DNA from: Haloterrigena salina JCM 13891
GTDB taxonomy: Archaea; Halobacteriota; Halobacteria; Halobacteriales; Natrialbaceae
NCBI RefSeq assembly: GCF_000337495.1
Contig: NZ_AOIS01000058.1
Location: forward strand, 1 to 64,000
Reading direction: 5' to 3'
Length of the DNA stretch: 64,000 bases
In this document: piece by piece, positions 8,852 through 17,522 of the stretch
How the letters are laid out: each line of letters begins with the position of its first letter
How positions within the stretch are numbered: the first letter of the stretch is position 1
Notes under the pieces: generated by a model
Seen by the model: the letters and a program-made list of their open reading frames with translations, nothing else
Database searches by the model: none
What the model was told of the DNA's origin: nothing
Program-made: the position numbers and the translations under genes

Positions 8852-10387
8852 ATGAGTCAGCAGACGACAGCTCAGCCTGACCAGCACTACATCAACGGCG
8901 AGTGGACCGACGGGGACGGCGACGAGACCTTCGAAAGCGAGAACCCGGCGACCGGCGAGACCCTGCGGACCTTCCACCGCGGGACCCAGGCCGACGTCGA
9001 CGCCGCCCTCGAGGCGGCGGAAGAAGCGCAGGACGAGTGGCGCGAACTCTCCCACATCGACCGCGCCGAGTACCTCTGGGACATCTACCACGAACTCCGC
9101 GAGCGGACGGACGAGCTCGGCGAGATCGTCACTAAGGAGTGCGGGAAGGAGATCTCGGAAGGGAAGGCCGACGTCGTCGAGGCCGCCCACATGGTCGAGT
9201 GGGCGGCGGGCAACGCCCGCCACCCCCACGGCGACGTCGTCCCGAGCGAGATCGGGAGCAAGGACGCCTACATGCGCCGCAAGCCCCGCGGCGTCATCGG
9301 CTGTATCACGCCGTGGAACTTCCCGGTCGCGATCCCGTTCTGGCACATGGCCGTCTCGCTGGTCGAGGGGAACACGGTCGTCTGGAAGCCCGCCGAGCAG
9401 ACGCCGTGGTGCGCCCAGATCGTCGCCGAGATGTTCGAGGACAGCGGCATCCCGGACGGCGTCTTCAACATGGTCCAAGGCTTCGGCGACGCCGGCGAGG
9501 CCATCGTCGAGGACGAGCGCGTCGACACCGTCCTCTTCACCGGCTCGGCGGAGGTCGGCCAGCAGGTCGGCCAGACCGTCGCCGAACAGCCCGGCAAGCT
9601 CGCGGCCTGCGAGATGGGCGGGAAGAACGCGGTCGTCATCACCGACGAAGCCGACCTGGATACGGCCGTCCACTCGGCCGTGATGAGTTCGTTCAAGACC
9701 ACCGGACAGCGCTGCGTCTCGGCCGAGCGCCTGATCGTCCACGAGAACGTCTACGACGAGTTCAAGGAACGGTTCGTCGACGTCGCCGAGAACGTCGCCG
9801 TCGGCGACCCGCTGGCCGAAGACACCTTCATGGGTCCGCTCGTCGAGGGCGAGCACAAGGAGAAGGTCCTCGAGTACAACGAACTCGCCCGCGAGGAGGA
9901 CGTCGACGTGCTCGTCGACCGCGACGAACTGGGCGACGACGAGATTCCGGACGGCCACGAGGACGGCCACTGGATCGGCCCGTTCGTCTACGAGGCCGAT
10001 CACGAGGCCGACCTCCGCTGTACCCAGGAGGAGGTCTTCGGTCCCCACGTCGCGCTCATGGAGTACTCCGGTGACATCGAGGACGCCGTCGAGATCCACA
10101 ACGACACCGAGTACGGGCTCGCGGGAGCGATCATCTCCGAGGACTACCGCGAGGTCAACTACTACCGCGACAACGCCGAGGTCGGACTCGCGTACGGCAA
10201 CCTGCCGTGTATCGGCGCCGAGGTCCACCTGCCCTTCGGCGGCGTCAAGAAATCCGGCAACGGCTACCCGAGCGGCCGCGAAGTGATCGAGGCCGTCACC
10301 GAGCGCACCGCCTGGACGCTGAACAACTCGAAGGACATCGAGATGGCCCAGGGACTGTCCGCGGACATCACGACCGACGATGACTGA
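8852..10387 (+). CDS. Aldehyde dehydrogenase, probable 1-pyrroline-5-carboxylate dehydrogenase
   Basis: A 511-residue NAD(P)-dependent aldehyde dehydrogenase with all catalytic elements: TPWNFPVAIP (Asn156), FTGSAEVGQQ, CEMGGKNAVV (general-base Glu254), TTGQRCVSAERL (nucleophile Cys288), EEVFGPHV and LPFGGVKKSGNG. Next to proline dehydrogenase it most likely oxidises glutamate semialdehyde, formed spontaneously from P5C, to glutamate. Its C-terminal region (NLPCIGAEVHLPFGGV) also resembles ALDH7-type semialdehyde dehydrogenases, so the substrate rests on context. I chose ATG 8852 over the upstream TTG because MSQQTTAQPDQHYINGEW is the usual start and a TATA-like element lies about 26 nt before it. 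Its stop codon overlaps the start of a tiny zinc-finger gene. Confidence 0.88.
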   Translation: MSQQTTAQPDQHYINGEWTDGDGDETFESENPATGETLRTFHRGTQADVDAALEAAEEAQDEWRELSHIDRAEYLWDIYHELRERTDELGEIVTKECGKEISEGKADVVEAAHMVEWAAGNARHPHGDVVPSEIGSKDAYMRRKPRGVIGCITPWNFPVAIPFWHMAVSLVEGNTVVWKPAEQTPWCAQIVAEMFEDSGIPDGVFNMVQGFGDAGEAIVEDERVDTVLFTGSAEVGQQVGQTVAEQPGKLAACEMGGKNAVVITDEADLDTAVHSAVMSSFKTTGQRCVSAERLIVHENVYDEFKERFVDVAENVAVGDPLAEDTFMGPLVEGEHKEKVLEYNELAREEDVDVLVDRDELGDDEIPDGHEDGHWIGPFVYEADHEADLRCTQEEVFGPHVALMEYSGDIEDAVEIHNDTEYGLAGAIISEDYREVNYYRDNAEVGLAYGNLPCIGAEVHLPFGGVKKSGNGYPSGREVIEAVTERTAWTLNNSKDIEMAQGLSADITTDDD

Positions 10388-10478
10388 GCGGAGCTGTCCG
10401 CTCTGCGGTCAGTCGACCGCCGTCTCGGCGGAGTGGTGTCGACACTGCGGCTGGATGGGACGCTGCGGCGCTGATTAG
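10380..10478 (+). CDS. 32-residue zinc-finger microprotein overlapping the P5C dehydrogenase gene
   Basis: A very short gene whose ATG begins 8 bases before the end of the aldehyde dehydrogenase gene (ATGACTGA contains its start and the upstream TGA), so translation is probably coupled. The product starts MTERSCPLCGQSTAV and contains CPLCG (Cys6, Cys9) and CRHCG (Cys20, Cys23), the two zinc knuckles of haloarchaeal CPxCG micro zinc-finger proteins; a further Cys lies at 29. Proteins of this class are known in Haloferax and Halobacterium, where several affect metabolism or swarming. Codon composition matches neighbouring genes, and the four-Cys spacing makes chance unlikely. It may regulate or bind a proline-pathway component, which is inference from coupling. 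Confidence 0.75.
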   Translation: MTERSCPLCGQSTAVSAEWCRHCGWMGRCGAD

Positions 10479-10581
10479 TCTCGGGCGGGCGGCTCCCGAT
10501 CAGCACTGATCACACTCAGTCGACGCTACCGCACGAGCCTGGTCGACGATTCTCAGTTGCGACTCGTTCTCAGTAGTCTGT

Positions 10582-10602
10582 TTCGAATGTGTGAACGTTC
10601 GA
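10582..10602 (-). promoter_or_regulatory. Operator-like motif copy 1 (inverted)
   Basis: Read on the minus strand this contains TTCACACATTCGAA, matching copies 2 and 3 except for one missing base in the middle. It lies about 300 bp upstream of the IclR gene and in opposite orientation to the other copies. Confidence 0.45.
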
Positions 10603-10674
10603 TATTGATACTGATCTGTAGCGGATGATGATTCCCCGAACTCGATCGAAACGGTAGCCGATCGCCACCGTCTA

Positions 10675-10691
10675 TTCACACATTTCGAACG
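10675..10691 (+). promoter_or_regulatory. Operator-like motif copy 2
   Basis: TTCACACATTTCGAACG, which differs at one of 17 positions from copy 3. No gene explains this conservation. It could be a binding site for the IclR protein encoded just downstream. Confidence 0.5.
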
Positions 10692-10863
10692 TAGTCGCTG
10701 TTCGAGCGTCTTTCCGGTCGATAGCTGCTGAGTGCCCGACAGAATACCTATCAGTCGCACGATCGAATGTTAATATACGGACAAAATCAAGTTATTTCCC
10801 ACCTTTATTAGAGAAATATACGCGGAAATCCGATACAATTTCTCCGACACGACAACGACCGAA

Positions 10864-10880
10864 TTCACACATTCCGAACG
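10864..10880 (+). promoter_or_regulatory. Operator-like motif copy 3
   Basis: TTCACACATTCCGAACG ends three bases before a possible ATG (10884) and 30 bases before the preferred start (10911) of the IclR gene. A protein bound here would cover the transcription start, consistent with autoregulation. Confidence 0.5.
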
Positions 10881-10910
10881 CTTATGTCGGAGCGCTCCCA
10901 CGGAGGACGT

Positions 10911-11687
10911 ATGACGGACGACGCACCTCGCCCAGTCAAGACGACGAAAACGTCGCTCGCAGTCGTTCGCACGGTTCGCGACAACGACGGCGCCACGTTG
11001 AGCGAGCTCGCCGACCAGCTCGAGGTGGCGAAGAGTACTATTCACAACCACCTTCACACGCTGGTCGAGGAGGGATTTCTCGTCCGCGAGGGTGATACCT
11101 ACCACGTCGGCCTCCAGTTTCTCCCGTTCGGCGAACACGCGCGCGATCGAAACCCGCTGTACGCGGCGACCCGGCGGCGAGTCTATTCCCTCTCGGAGAA
11201 GTCGGGCAACGAGGCCGACTTCATCGTCGAGGAGAACGGTCGCGCGTACTCCCTCGAGTACGCTATCGGCGAGTCGACCCCCCGGGGACTGTCGGAGTCG
11301 GGACCCTTCCGGGCGGGGAACCGGTTTTACATGCACAACTGCGCCTCGGGCAAGGCGATCCTGGCGTCGATGCCCGAAGCGCGCGTTCGAGAGATCATCG
11401 GTCGCTGGGGACTCCCGGCGACGACGGACGAAACCATCACCGACGAGGCGGCGTTGTTCGACGAACTCGAGGCGATTCGCGAGCGCGGGTACGCGACCAA
11501 CAACGAGGAGCTGATCGAGGGGTATCGGTCCATCGGCGCGTCGATAACGAGTCCGGACGGCGAGGTCGTCGGCGCGTTCTCGATCGGCGGCCCGACGTAC
11601 CGCATGGCCGTCGACGAGTCGACGACCGAGGAGATCGGTCAGCTGCTAGTCGACGAGATCGACGCGCTCGAAACGGAACTATTCTAA
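10911..11687 (+). CDS. IclR-family transcriptional regulator
   Basis: A 258-residue IclR-type regulator: an N-terminal winged helix (about residues 10-75, with GATLSELADQLEVAKSTIHN as helix-turn-helix) and a C-terminal ligand-binding domain containing NCASGKAILASMPE and EELIEGYRSIGASI. I prefer ATG 10911, preceded by GGAGG at 10902-10906, over the in-frame ATG at 10884. Members usually sense small carboxylic or aromatic acids and control catabolic genes. The next genes are not obvious targets; the proline cluster ends 430 bp upstream. Repeated 17-bp motifs in its upstream region may be its own operators. Confidence 0.88.
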   Translation: MTDDAPRPVKTTKTSLAVVRTVRDNDGATLSELADQLEVAKSTIHNHLHTLVEEGFLVREGDTYHVGLQFLPFGEHARDRNPLYAATRRRVYSLSEKSGNEADFIVEENGRAYSLEYAIGESTPRGLSESGPFRAGNRFYMHNCASGKAILASMPEARVREIIGRWGLPATTDETITDEAALFDELEAIRERGYATNNEELIEGYRSIGASITSPDGEVVGAFSIGGPTYRMAVDESTTEEIGQLLVDEIDALETELF

Positions 11688-11857
11688 CAGGACATTACAT
11701 GCGTATGTGTGTAATTATGGGTCGGTAACGGGGAGCGCTTACGGCTAACAGCCGACTGAACGGTAGCTACTGGTGGTTCTGAGGAAAAGCAGCGGCTACG
11801 GGTGACGCCGTAACCGCCGGAGTTGTCTCCGGCCAGCCACCGCTTCGACGACCGTCG

Positions 11858-12313
11858 TTACGGTGACCCGTCGCTGGCCAGCGAATCGAATCGCTCCTGA
11901 GACGACGGCTCCGAAGCGCTCCGTCCGGGTCGTTTCGGGAGTCGCTGCGCCACGAGCAGGTCGCCGTCCTTGAAAACGACGCGCAGGATATCGCCCTCCT
12001 CGACCGACTCGAGCGTCGATCGGGGCGCGACGTGCTGATCGACGAGTTCGCCGTCATCCTCGAGCAGGAGAACGACATATCTCCCGCCGACGATTCGGTC
12101 GACGGTGGCGATATAGCGATCCACGTCGGCCGATCCGCAATCGGCCGCGGCCGACCTCGAGCGAGCGCCGTTCGCGGGCGGTGACGGGGCGGCCCCGTTG
12201 CTACTGCCGTCGCCGTCGGCACCGGCGGTCGCGGCGACGGCGACCGATGTCAGTCCGAGCGAGCTGAGCGTTCGAAGGACCGTTCGTCGCGTCGAGTGCT
12301 GTCGCGTCAACAT
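11858..12313 (-). CDS. Exported DUF3006-domain protein with Tat-type signal
   Basis: A 151-residue protein. The N-terminus (STRRTVLRTLSSLGL followed by Ala-rich hydrophobic residues) is a twin-arginine export signal. A low-complexity linker leads to a domain at about 67-120 (YIATVDRIVGGRYVVLLLED, LRVVFKDGDLLVAQ) that fits DUF3006, a small beta-rich domain often found exported in haloarchaea and Firmicutes. Its function is unknown. It is probably monocistronic, lying between two IclR genes that point in different directions. Confidence 0.78.
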   Translation of the reverse strand: MLTRQHSTRRTVLRTLSSLGLTSVAVAATAGADGDGSSNGAAPSPPANGARSRSAAADCGSADVDRYIATVDRIVGGRYVVLLLEDDGELVDQHVAPRSTLESVEEGDILRVVFKDGDLLVAQRLPKRPGRSASEPSSQERFDSLASDGSP

Positions 12314-12569
12314 ACCCCCGTTGGCCGCGCGATCACTGATAAAGGTGCGGCGGCGGTGGTAGTCTCTCTATACGATCCATTCGTTCCGTATAGTGAAACC
12401 ACACGGAGACGAAACCGAACGGCCGGCGGCGTTCCGGCTCGGTTCGGAGTCGCTACTTGACCGTGCTAAATCGGGCTCTCGACGGAGAAATTCTCGAGGT
12501 GACCGTCGCTTCGACGCCGTTTCGACGCCGCTTCGAACCGATAGCGGTCGACTCGGTCGGACGCGGGAA

Positions 12570-13334
12570 TCAGCCGTAGGCGAGCGTCACCCGAATCTCG
12601 TCGGCCTTGTCTCGGAGTCGGGTCGGCAGTTCCTCGTGGAGGGCCTCGTCTTTGAATCTGCTCGTCGGGCCGAACACGCCCAACGCGCCCAGCAGGTCGT
12701 CGTCGGGCGTGTAGACGGGGACGGCGACCCCGCGGAGGCCGTCCATGTGTTCCTGGTCGTTCACGGCGTAGCCGCGCTCGCGGATCGCCTCGAGTTCGGT
12801 GCGGAGTTCGTCGGGGTCGGTGATGCTGTTGTCCGTGATCGCCTCGAGGCCCGTCTCGGCGACGAACCGGGCGACGGCGTCGTCGTCCCACTCCGCGAGG
12901 ATCGCCTTCCCCGAGGCCAGCGTGTGCAGCGGTCGCCGCTCGCCGATCAACGTGTTCGAGCGGCTTCCGTACCGGTGGAGGTAGACGGCCTCGCCGCGCT
13001 CTTCGACGGTGAAGACCGCTCGCTCGCCCGTCTCCTGCCCGAGTTCGAACACCGTCCGCTTCGCGGCCGCGTACCCCGTCTCCCGGTTGCGGGCCTGTTC
13101 GCTGATCTCGAGCAGTCGGAAGCCGATGTAGTGTTCGCCGTCGCGTTCGACGACGTACCCCATGTCGGTCAGCGTCGCGAGGTGGCGGTAGACGGTACTC
13201 TTGCTCAGTCCCGTCCGGCGGGTGAGTTCCGTGATCGTGAGTCCGTCCGTTTCCGCGAGCGCCTCGAGGATCGCGAACGTCTTCCGCGTGGTCGAGACGC
13301 CCGCGTCGGTTTCGTCGCCCTCGTCCGTCTCCAT
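12570..13334 (-). CDS. IclR-family transcriptional regulator
   Basis: A 254-residue IclR protein. The winged helix lies at about 14-80 (LTITELTRRTGLSKSTVYRH). The C-terminal effector domain has HTLASGKAILAEWDDD and DQEHMDGLRGVAVPV, the latter lining the ligand pocket in this family. The gene lies downstream of, and on the same strand as, the glutaryl-CoA-dehydrogenase-like gene, 234 bp away, which makes the acyl-CoA degradation genes its likeliest targets. It is paralogous to the IclR at 10911 but clearly diverged. Effector unknown. Confidence 0.88.
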   Translation of the reverse strand: METDEGDETDAGVSTTRKTFAILEALAETDGLTITELTRRTGLSKSTVYRHLATLTDMGYVVERDGEHYIGFRLLEISEQARNRETGYAAAKRTVFELGQETGERAVFTVEERGEAVYLHRYGSRSNTLIGERRPLHTLASGKAILAEWDDDAVARFVAETGLEAITDNSITDPDELRTELEAIRERGYAVNDQEHMDGLRGVAVPVYTPDDDLLGALGVFGPTSRFKDEALHEELPTRLRDKADEIRVTLAYG

Positions 13335-13568
13335 ACGCGTATATCCGTCACTAACTAGTTCAATGTTCCGGAGAGTGAAACGCGGTTGCAGAACTGCGGA
13401 ACGCTCGACTTCGCTGTAACGAGATGATTTTCTTCTTTTCGAGTTCCGGAATTGATATCCCGTATCACGAGATAGGTATTTCAGAGCGCGGGAAAGCGTC
13501 GCGGATCGCTCCCTGTTCGTAACGGGGTTTCCGTCTCGGAATCGCCTCGAGACGGGCGTCTCGAGACG

Positions 13569-14732
13569 CTACTGGTAGGCCGGAATACCCGTGAACTCCT
13601 CGCCGAGGACGAGCGTGTGGATGTCGTGGGTGCCCTCGTAAGTGTAGACCGTCTCCATGTTGGCCATGTGGCGCATCGGCGAGTAGTCGGTGGTGATCCC
13701 GTTACCCCCGAGCATCTCGCGGGCGATCCGGGCCTGATCGCGGGCCGTGCGGACGTTGTTTCGCTTGGCCATCGAGACGTGCTGCGGTCGCATCTCGCCG
13801 CGCTCCTTGAGTTCCGCCAGACGGTAGGCGAGCAGTTGGGCCAACGTGATCTGGGTTCCCATCTCCGCGAGCTTGCGCTGTTGGAGCTGGAAGCGGCCGA
13901 TCGGGCCGCCGAACTGGTCGCGGTCTGTGGCGTACTGGCGGGCCTCCTCGAAGCAGTCGCGCGCGGCGCCGACGGCGCCCCAGGCAATCCCGTAGCGGGC
14001 CTGTGTGAGACACGAGAGCGGCCCCTTCATTCCGGAGACGCCCGGCAGGACGTTCTCCTCGGGAACGTAGACGTCGTTGAGTCCGATCTCGCCCGTGATC
14101 GACGCGCGCAGGGAGAGCTTCTCGGTGATCTTGTTGGTCGAGACGCCGTCGCGGTCGGTTTCGACGAGGAAGCCGCGGACCGGGGTGTCGGGATCCGACC
14201 GGTCGCGCGCCCAGACGACCGCGACGTCCGCGATCGGCGAGTTCGTGATCCAGGTCTTCGAGCCGGTGAGGACGTAGCCGTCTCCGTCCCACTCGGCGCG
14301 GGTTTCCATCGCCGACGGGTTCGAGCCGTGTTCGGGTTCCGTGAGGCCGAAACAGCCGACGGCTTCGCCCCGGCCGAGCGCGGGGAGCCACTCCTCCTTC
14401 TGGGCCTCGCTCCCGTAGGCGTGGATCGGGTACATGACGAGCGCGCCCTGCACCGACGCCATCGAGCGCAGCCCGGAGTCGCAGGCCTCGAGTTCCTGCA
14501 TCAACAGGCCGTAGGCCGTCTCGGAGACGTTCGGCGAGCCGTAGCCCTCGAGGTTTGGGGCGTAGAAGCCGAGCTCGCCCATCTTCGGGATGATCTCTTT
14601 CGGGAACGTCCCGTTCTCGAAGTGGTCGCCGATGTCGGGCTTGACGTGTTCCGTGACGAACTCCCGGGCCGTATCGCGGATCATGCGCTCTTCCTGACCG
14701 AGGTCCGCCTCGAGATCGACGAAATCCAGCAT
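13569..14732 (-). CDS. Acyl-CoA dehydrogenase, glutaryl-CoA dehydrogenase-like
   Basis: A 387-residue FAD flavoprotein. It has the acyl-CoA dehydrogenase layout of N-terminal helices, central beta domain (CFGLTEPEHGSNPSAMET, GSKTWITNSPIADV) and C-terminal helical bundle. Features pointing to glutaryl-CoA dehydrogenase are LRSMASVQGALVMYPIHAYG, with the arginine that binds the gamma-carboxylate, and TYEGTHDIHTLVLG, with catalytic Glu366 near the C-terminus. That enzyme oxidatively decarboxylates glutaryl-CoA to crotonyl-CoA in lysine, tryptophan and aromatic degradation. The gene diverges from another acyl-CoA dehydrogenase across 301 bp. Activity on glutaryl-CoA is inferred from these motifs. 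Confidence 0.87.
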   Translation of the reverse strand: MLDFVDLEADLGQEERMIRDTAREFVTEHVKPDIGDHFENGTFPKEIIPKMGELGFYAPNLEGYGSPNVSETAYGLLMQELEACDSGLRSMASVQGALVMYPIHAYGSEAQKEEWLPALGRGEAVGCFGLTEPEHGSNPSAMETRAEWDGDGYVLTGSKTWITNSPIADVAVVWARDRSDPDTPVRGFLVETDRDGVSTNKITEKLSLRASITGEIGLNDVYVPEENVLPGVSGMKGPLSCLTQARYGIAWGAVGAARDCFEEARQYATDRDQFGGPIGRFQLQQRKLAEMGTQITLAQLLAYRLAELKERGEMRPQHVSMAKRNNVRTARDQARIAREMLGGNGITTDYSPMRHMANMETVYTYEGTHDIHTLVLGEEFTGIPAYQ

Positions 14733-15033
14733 ACGTGATACTCTACCAATGTCCGCATAGGTATTACGGTACGTTCCGTCCGACGAATACGTCTCGAGGG
14801 AGCATCGATTCCGGGCTGTGGTCCTCGCGGACCGGAGGGTTCGAGCCGAGTGATCTCGCCGCGAACGTACTCGAGGAGGGATGGTGGCTGTCTAACAGGG
14901 GGCACGGCCGTTTCGCTAGCGGGATCGACCTTTCGCGCGAACTCACTTAACAAAGTTAGAACTGCATCGAGAATACTTTGCAACTGTTGAATATATCGAA
15001 GCTATTTTGGTTCCCGCAGTCGAGCAGTAGCAT

Positions 15034-16173
15034 ATGGCATTTACGCTGTCCGACGAACACGAGGCCATTCGCGAGGCCGTCCGCGAGTTCGGTGAGAATG
15101 AGATCAAACCGGTCGCCGAGGAACACGACCAGGAAGGGAAGTACCCCGAGGACCTCCGCCGGAAGGCCGCCAAGTACGACTTCGTCGCGCCGAGCATCCC
15201 GCTCGAGTACGGCGGTGCCGGGATGGACAAGATAGCCAGTACCATCGTCACCGAGGAACTCTGGCGTGCGGATCCGGGGATCGGCTCCGCGATCGGCAGC
15301 GCCGGATTCGGCTCGAGCATGATCATGGAGTTCGGCGACGAATGGATGAAAGAGGAGTGGTTGCCCAAGATCGCCGACGGCGAGATCGCGTCGGTGTCGA
15401 TGATCTCCGAGCCCGCACACGGCTCGAACGTCGCCGGGATCGAGACGGTCGCCGAGAAGGACGGGGACGAGTACGTCGCCAACGGCAACAAGATGTGGAT
15501 CACCAACGGGACCGTCGCCGACATCGGCGTCCTCATGGCCAAGACGAGCCCCGGTGAGGGCCATAAGGGCATCACCGCCTTCCTCGTCGAGATGGACTGG
15601 GACGGCATCACGACCGACAAGATCGACAACAAACTCGGGATCCGCGCCTCCGACCTCGCGGAGGTCGTTATCGACGACGTCCGTATCCCCGAGGAGAACG
15701 TCATCGGCGAGGTCGACAAGGGCTTCTACCAGCTGATGGAGTTCTTCGCCGCCGGTCGTGCCAACGTCGCCGCGCAGGCCGTCGGCGCCGCCCAGGGCGC
15801 GCTCGACGCCGCCGTCGAGTACGCCAACGAGCGCGAGCAGTTCGACCAGAAGATCAAGGAGTTCCAGGCCATCGAGCACAAGATCGCCGAGATGGCCACC
15901 AAGGTCGAGGCCGCCCGCTCGCTGACCTACCGCGCCGCCAGTCAGGTCGAACAGAACAACCAGGACGTCGCCGCGAAGTACTCGAGCATGGCGAAGCTGT
16001 TCGCCTCCGAGATTTCCGTCGAGGTCGCCGACGAGGGCATCCAGGTCCACGGTGGCTCGGGCTACGTCACGGACTACCCCGCCGAACGGTACTACCGCGA
16101 CGCTCGCATCACGAAGATTTACGAGGGGACCAGCGAGATCCAGAAGAACATCATCGCCGACCAAATCTTCTAG
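15034..16173 (+). CDS. Acyl-CoA dehydrogenase
   Basis: A 379-residue FAD-dependent acyl-CoA dehydrogenase catalysing alpha,beta-dehydrogenation of an acyl-CoA and passing electrons to electron-transfer flavoprotein. Motifs include MISEPAHGSNVAGIET and NKMWITNG (FAD/substrate beta domain), REQFDQKIKEFQAIEHKIAE, GIQVHGGSGYVTDYPAERYY, and KIYEGTSEIQKNII with the catalytic Glu364 position. The pattern is that of short/branched-chain dehydrogenases; chain length cannot be set. It is followed 208 bp later by a 3-hydroxyacyl-CoA dehydrogenase on the same strand, suggesting a beta-oxidation unit with the divergent glutaryl-CoA-dehydrogenase-like gene. Confidence 0.9.
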   Translation: MAFTLSDEHEAIREAVREFGENEIKPVAEEHDQEGKYPEDLRRKAAKYDFVAPSIPLEYGGAGMDKIASTIVTEELWRADPGIGSAIGSAGFGSSMIMEFGDEWMKEEWLPKIADGEIASVSMISEPAHGSNVAGIETVAEKDGDEYVANGNKMWITNGTVADIGVLMAKTSPGEGHKGITAFLVEMDWDGITTDKIDNKLGIRASDLAEVVIDDVRIPEENVIGEVDKGFYQLMEFFAAGRANVAAQAVGAAQGALDAAVEYANEREQFDQKIKEFQAIEHKIAEMATKVEAARSLTYRAASQVEQNNQDVAAKYSSMAKLFASEISVEVADEGIQVHGGSGYVTDYPAERYYRDARITKIYEGTSEIQKNIIADQIF

Positions 16174-16381
16174 GTCGTTCGCTCTCATCCGTTTTTCATC
16201 TGCCTTGCCGGCGAACAGTGACTGGCTGCTCGTATCTTCGCCGTAGCCGGTCGGTCCCATCAGGTCCCGTCACTCGAGCGTAGCGATCAGGGTCCGATCG
16301 CGTCCTCGAGCAGTCGTTTCTCGCCCGGAAGCGGTCGTCCGAACGGGAACGCTTTTGACAGTTTCCGCTGTGGATTCACGT

Positions 16382-17269
16382 ATGCAAATCGCAGTCCTCG
16401 GAGCGGGCAGTATGGGGCACGGAATCGCGCAGGTCTCGGCGATGGCGGGCCACGACGTCGTCCTGCGGGATATCGAGGCGGACCTCGTCGAGGACGGCCT
16501 CGAGGGGATCCGAACCAACCTCCAGGGCGGCGTCGATCGGGACAAGCTCACCGCGGAAGAGATGGAGGAGACGCTCGAGCGCATCGAGGGGACGACCGAC
16601 CTCGAGGCGGCCGTCGAAGACGCGGACCTCGTCGTCGAGGCGGTGCCCGAGGAGATGGACCTGAAGCGGGACGTCTTCGCGGACGTCGAGGCGGCGACCG
16701 ACGAGGACGCGGTCATCGCCTCGAACACCTCCTCGCTCTCCGTGACGGAGATGGCCAGCGCGCTCGAGCGCCCCGAGCGCGCGGTGGGACTGCACTTCTT
16801 CAACCCGCCCCACATCATGGACCTCGTCGAGATCGTGATCGCCGAGCAGACCGACGAACGCACCGAGGCCTTCGCCGTCGACTACGTGCGGAGTATCGAG
16901 AAGGAGGACGTCGTCGTCCGCGACACGGCCGGCTTCGCGACCTCGCGGCTGGGCGTCGCCCTCGGCCTCGAGGCGATCCGGATGGTCGAACAGGGCGTCG
17001 CCAGCCCGGCCGACATCGACGAGGGGATGAAACTCGGCTACGGTCACCCGATGGGGCCGATCGAACTGACCGACCACGTCGGGCTGGACGTCCGCCTGCA
17101 CATCGCCGAACACCTTCGGGTGGAACTCGGCGAGCGGTTCAAGCCGCCACAGTCCCTACGCCGGAAGGTCCAGGCTGGCAACCTCGGCAAGAAGACCGGC
17201 GAGGGCTACTACGTCTGGGAGGACGGCGAGCGCGTCGGCACGAGCGGCGACTGGGGTACGGACGAATGA
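16382..17269 (+). CDS. 3-hydroxyacyl-CoA dehydrogenase
   Basis: A 295-residue NAD-dependent enzyme that oxidises 3-hydroxyacyl-CoA, such as 3-hydroxybutyryl-CoA, to the 3-keto form. The Rossmann motif AVLGAGSMGHGIAQ is at residues 4-17. The catalytic His138 lies in GLHFFNPPHIMDLVE with Glu150, and the C-terminal dimerisation domain has GYGHPMGPIELTDHVGLDV. ATG 16382 matches the family start; the upstream in-frame GTG/TTG-type extension does not. The length is that of the single-function short form, without an attached hydratase. It completes, with the two neighbouring acyl-CoA dehydrogenases, part of a pathway from glutaryl- or fatty acyl-CoA toward acetoacetyl-CoA. Confidence 0.92.
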   Translation: MQIAVLGAGSMGHGIAQVSAMAGHDVVLRDIEADLVEDGLEGIRTNLQGGVDRDKLTAEEMEETLERIEGTTDLEAAVEDADLVVEAVPEEMDLKRDVFADVEAATDEDAVIASNTSSLSVTEMASALERPERAVGLHFFNPPHIMDLVEIVIAEQTDERTEAFAVDYVRSIEKEDVVVRDTAGFATSRLGVALGLEAIRMVEQGVASPADIDEGMKLGYGHPMGPIELTDHVGLDVRLHIAEHLRVELGERFKPPQSLRRKVQAGNLGKKTGEGYYVWEDGERVGTSGDWGTDE

Positions 17270-17522
17270 TCGGATTCGGCGCGCTCGACGCTACTCTCGA
17301 AGCGGTCTTCTTCCCGATTGGCGGGCACCCAGACCGGTGACGACAGTCGCCATCGAACGCACGAACGTCCCGAGGCGTCGATCAGCGGGTCCCCACCGAA
17401 CTAACGGGCCGCCGTGGCCGCGGCGGCGGACGCAATTTGCGTGCTCGTCTCCACCGGCGGGTGGGCTCGCGCGCGTTCGTTAACCGGTAGGACGTGATCG
17501 AGTTCCAGGATTGGGGTGCCTC

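Noticed and set aside
8843-10228. 461-residue protein antisense to the P5C dehydrogenase
   Set aside because: A shadow frame produced by high GC at third positions; it is rich in Val/Asp/Leu/Gly without motifs, while the opposite strand encodes a complete enzyme.
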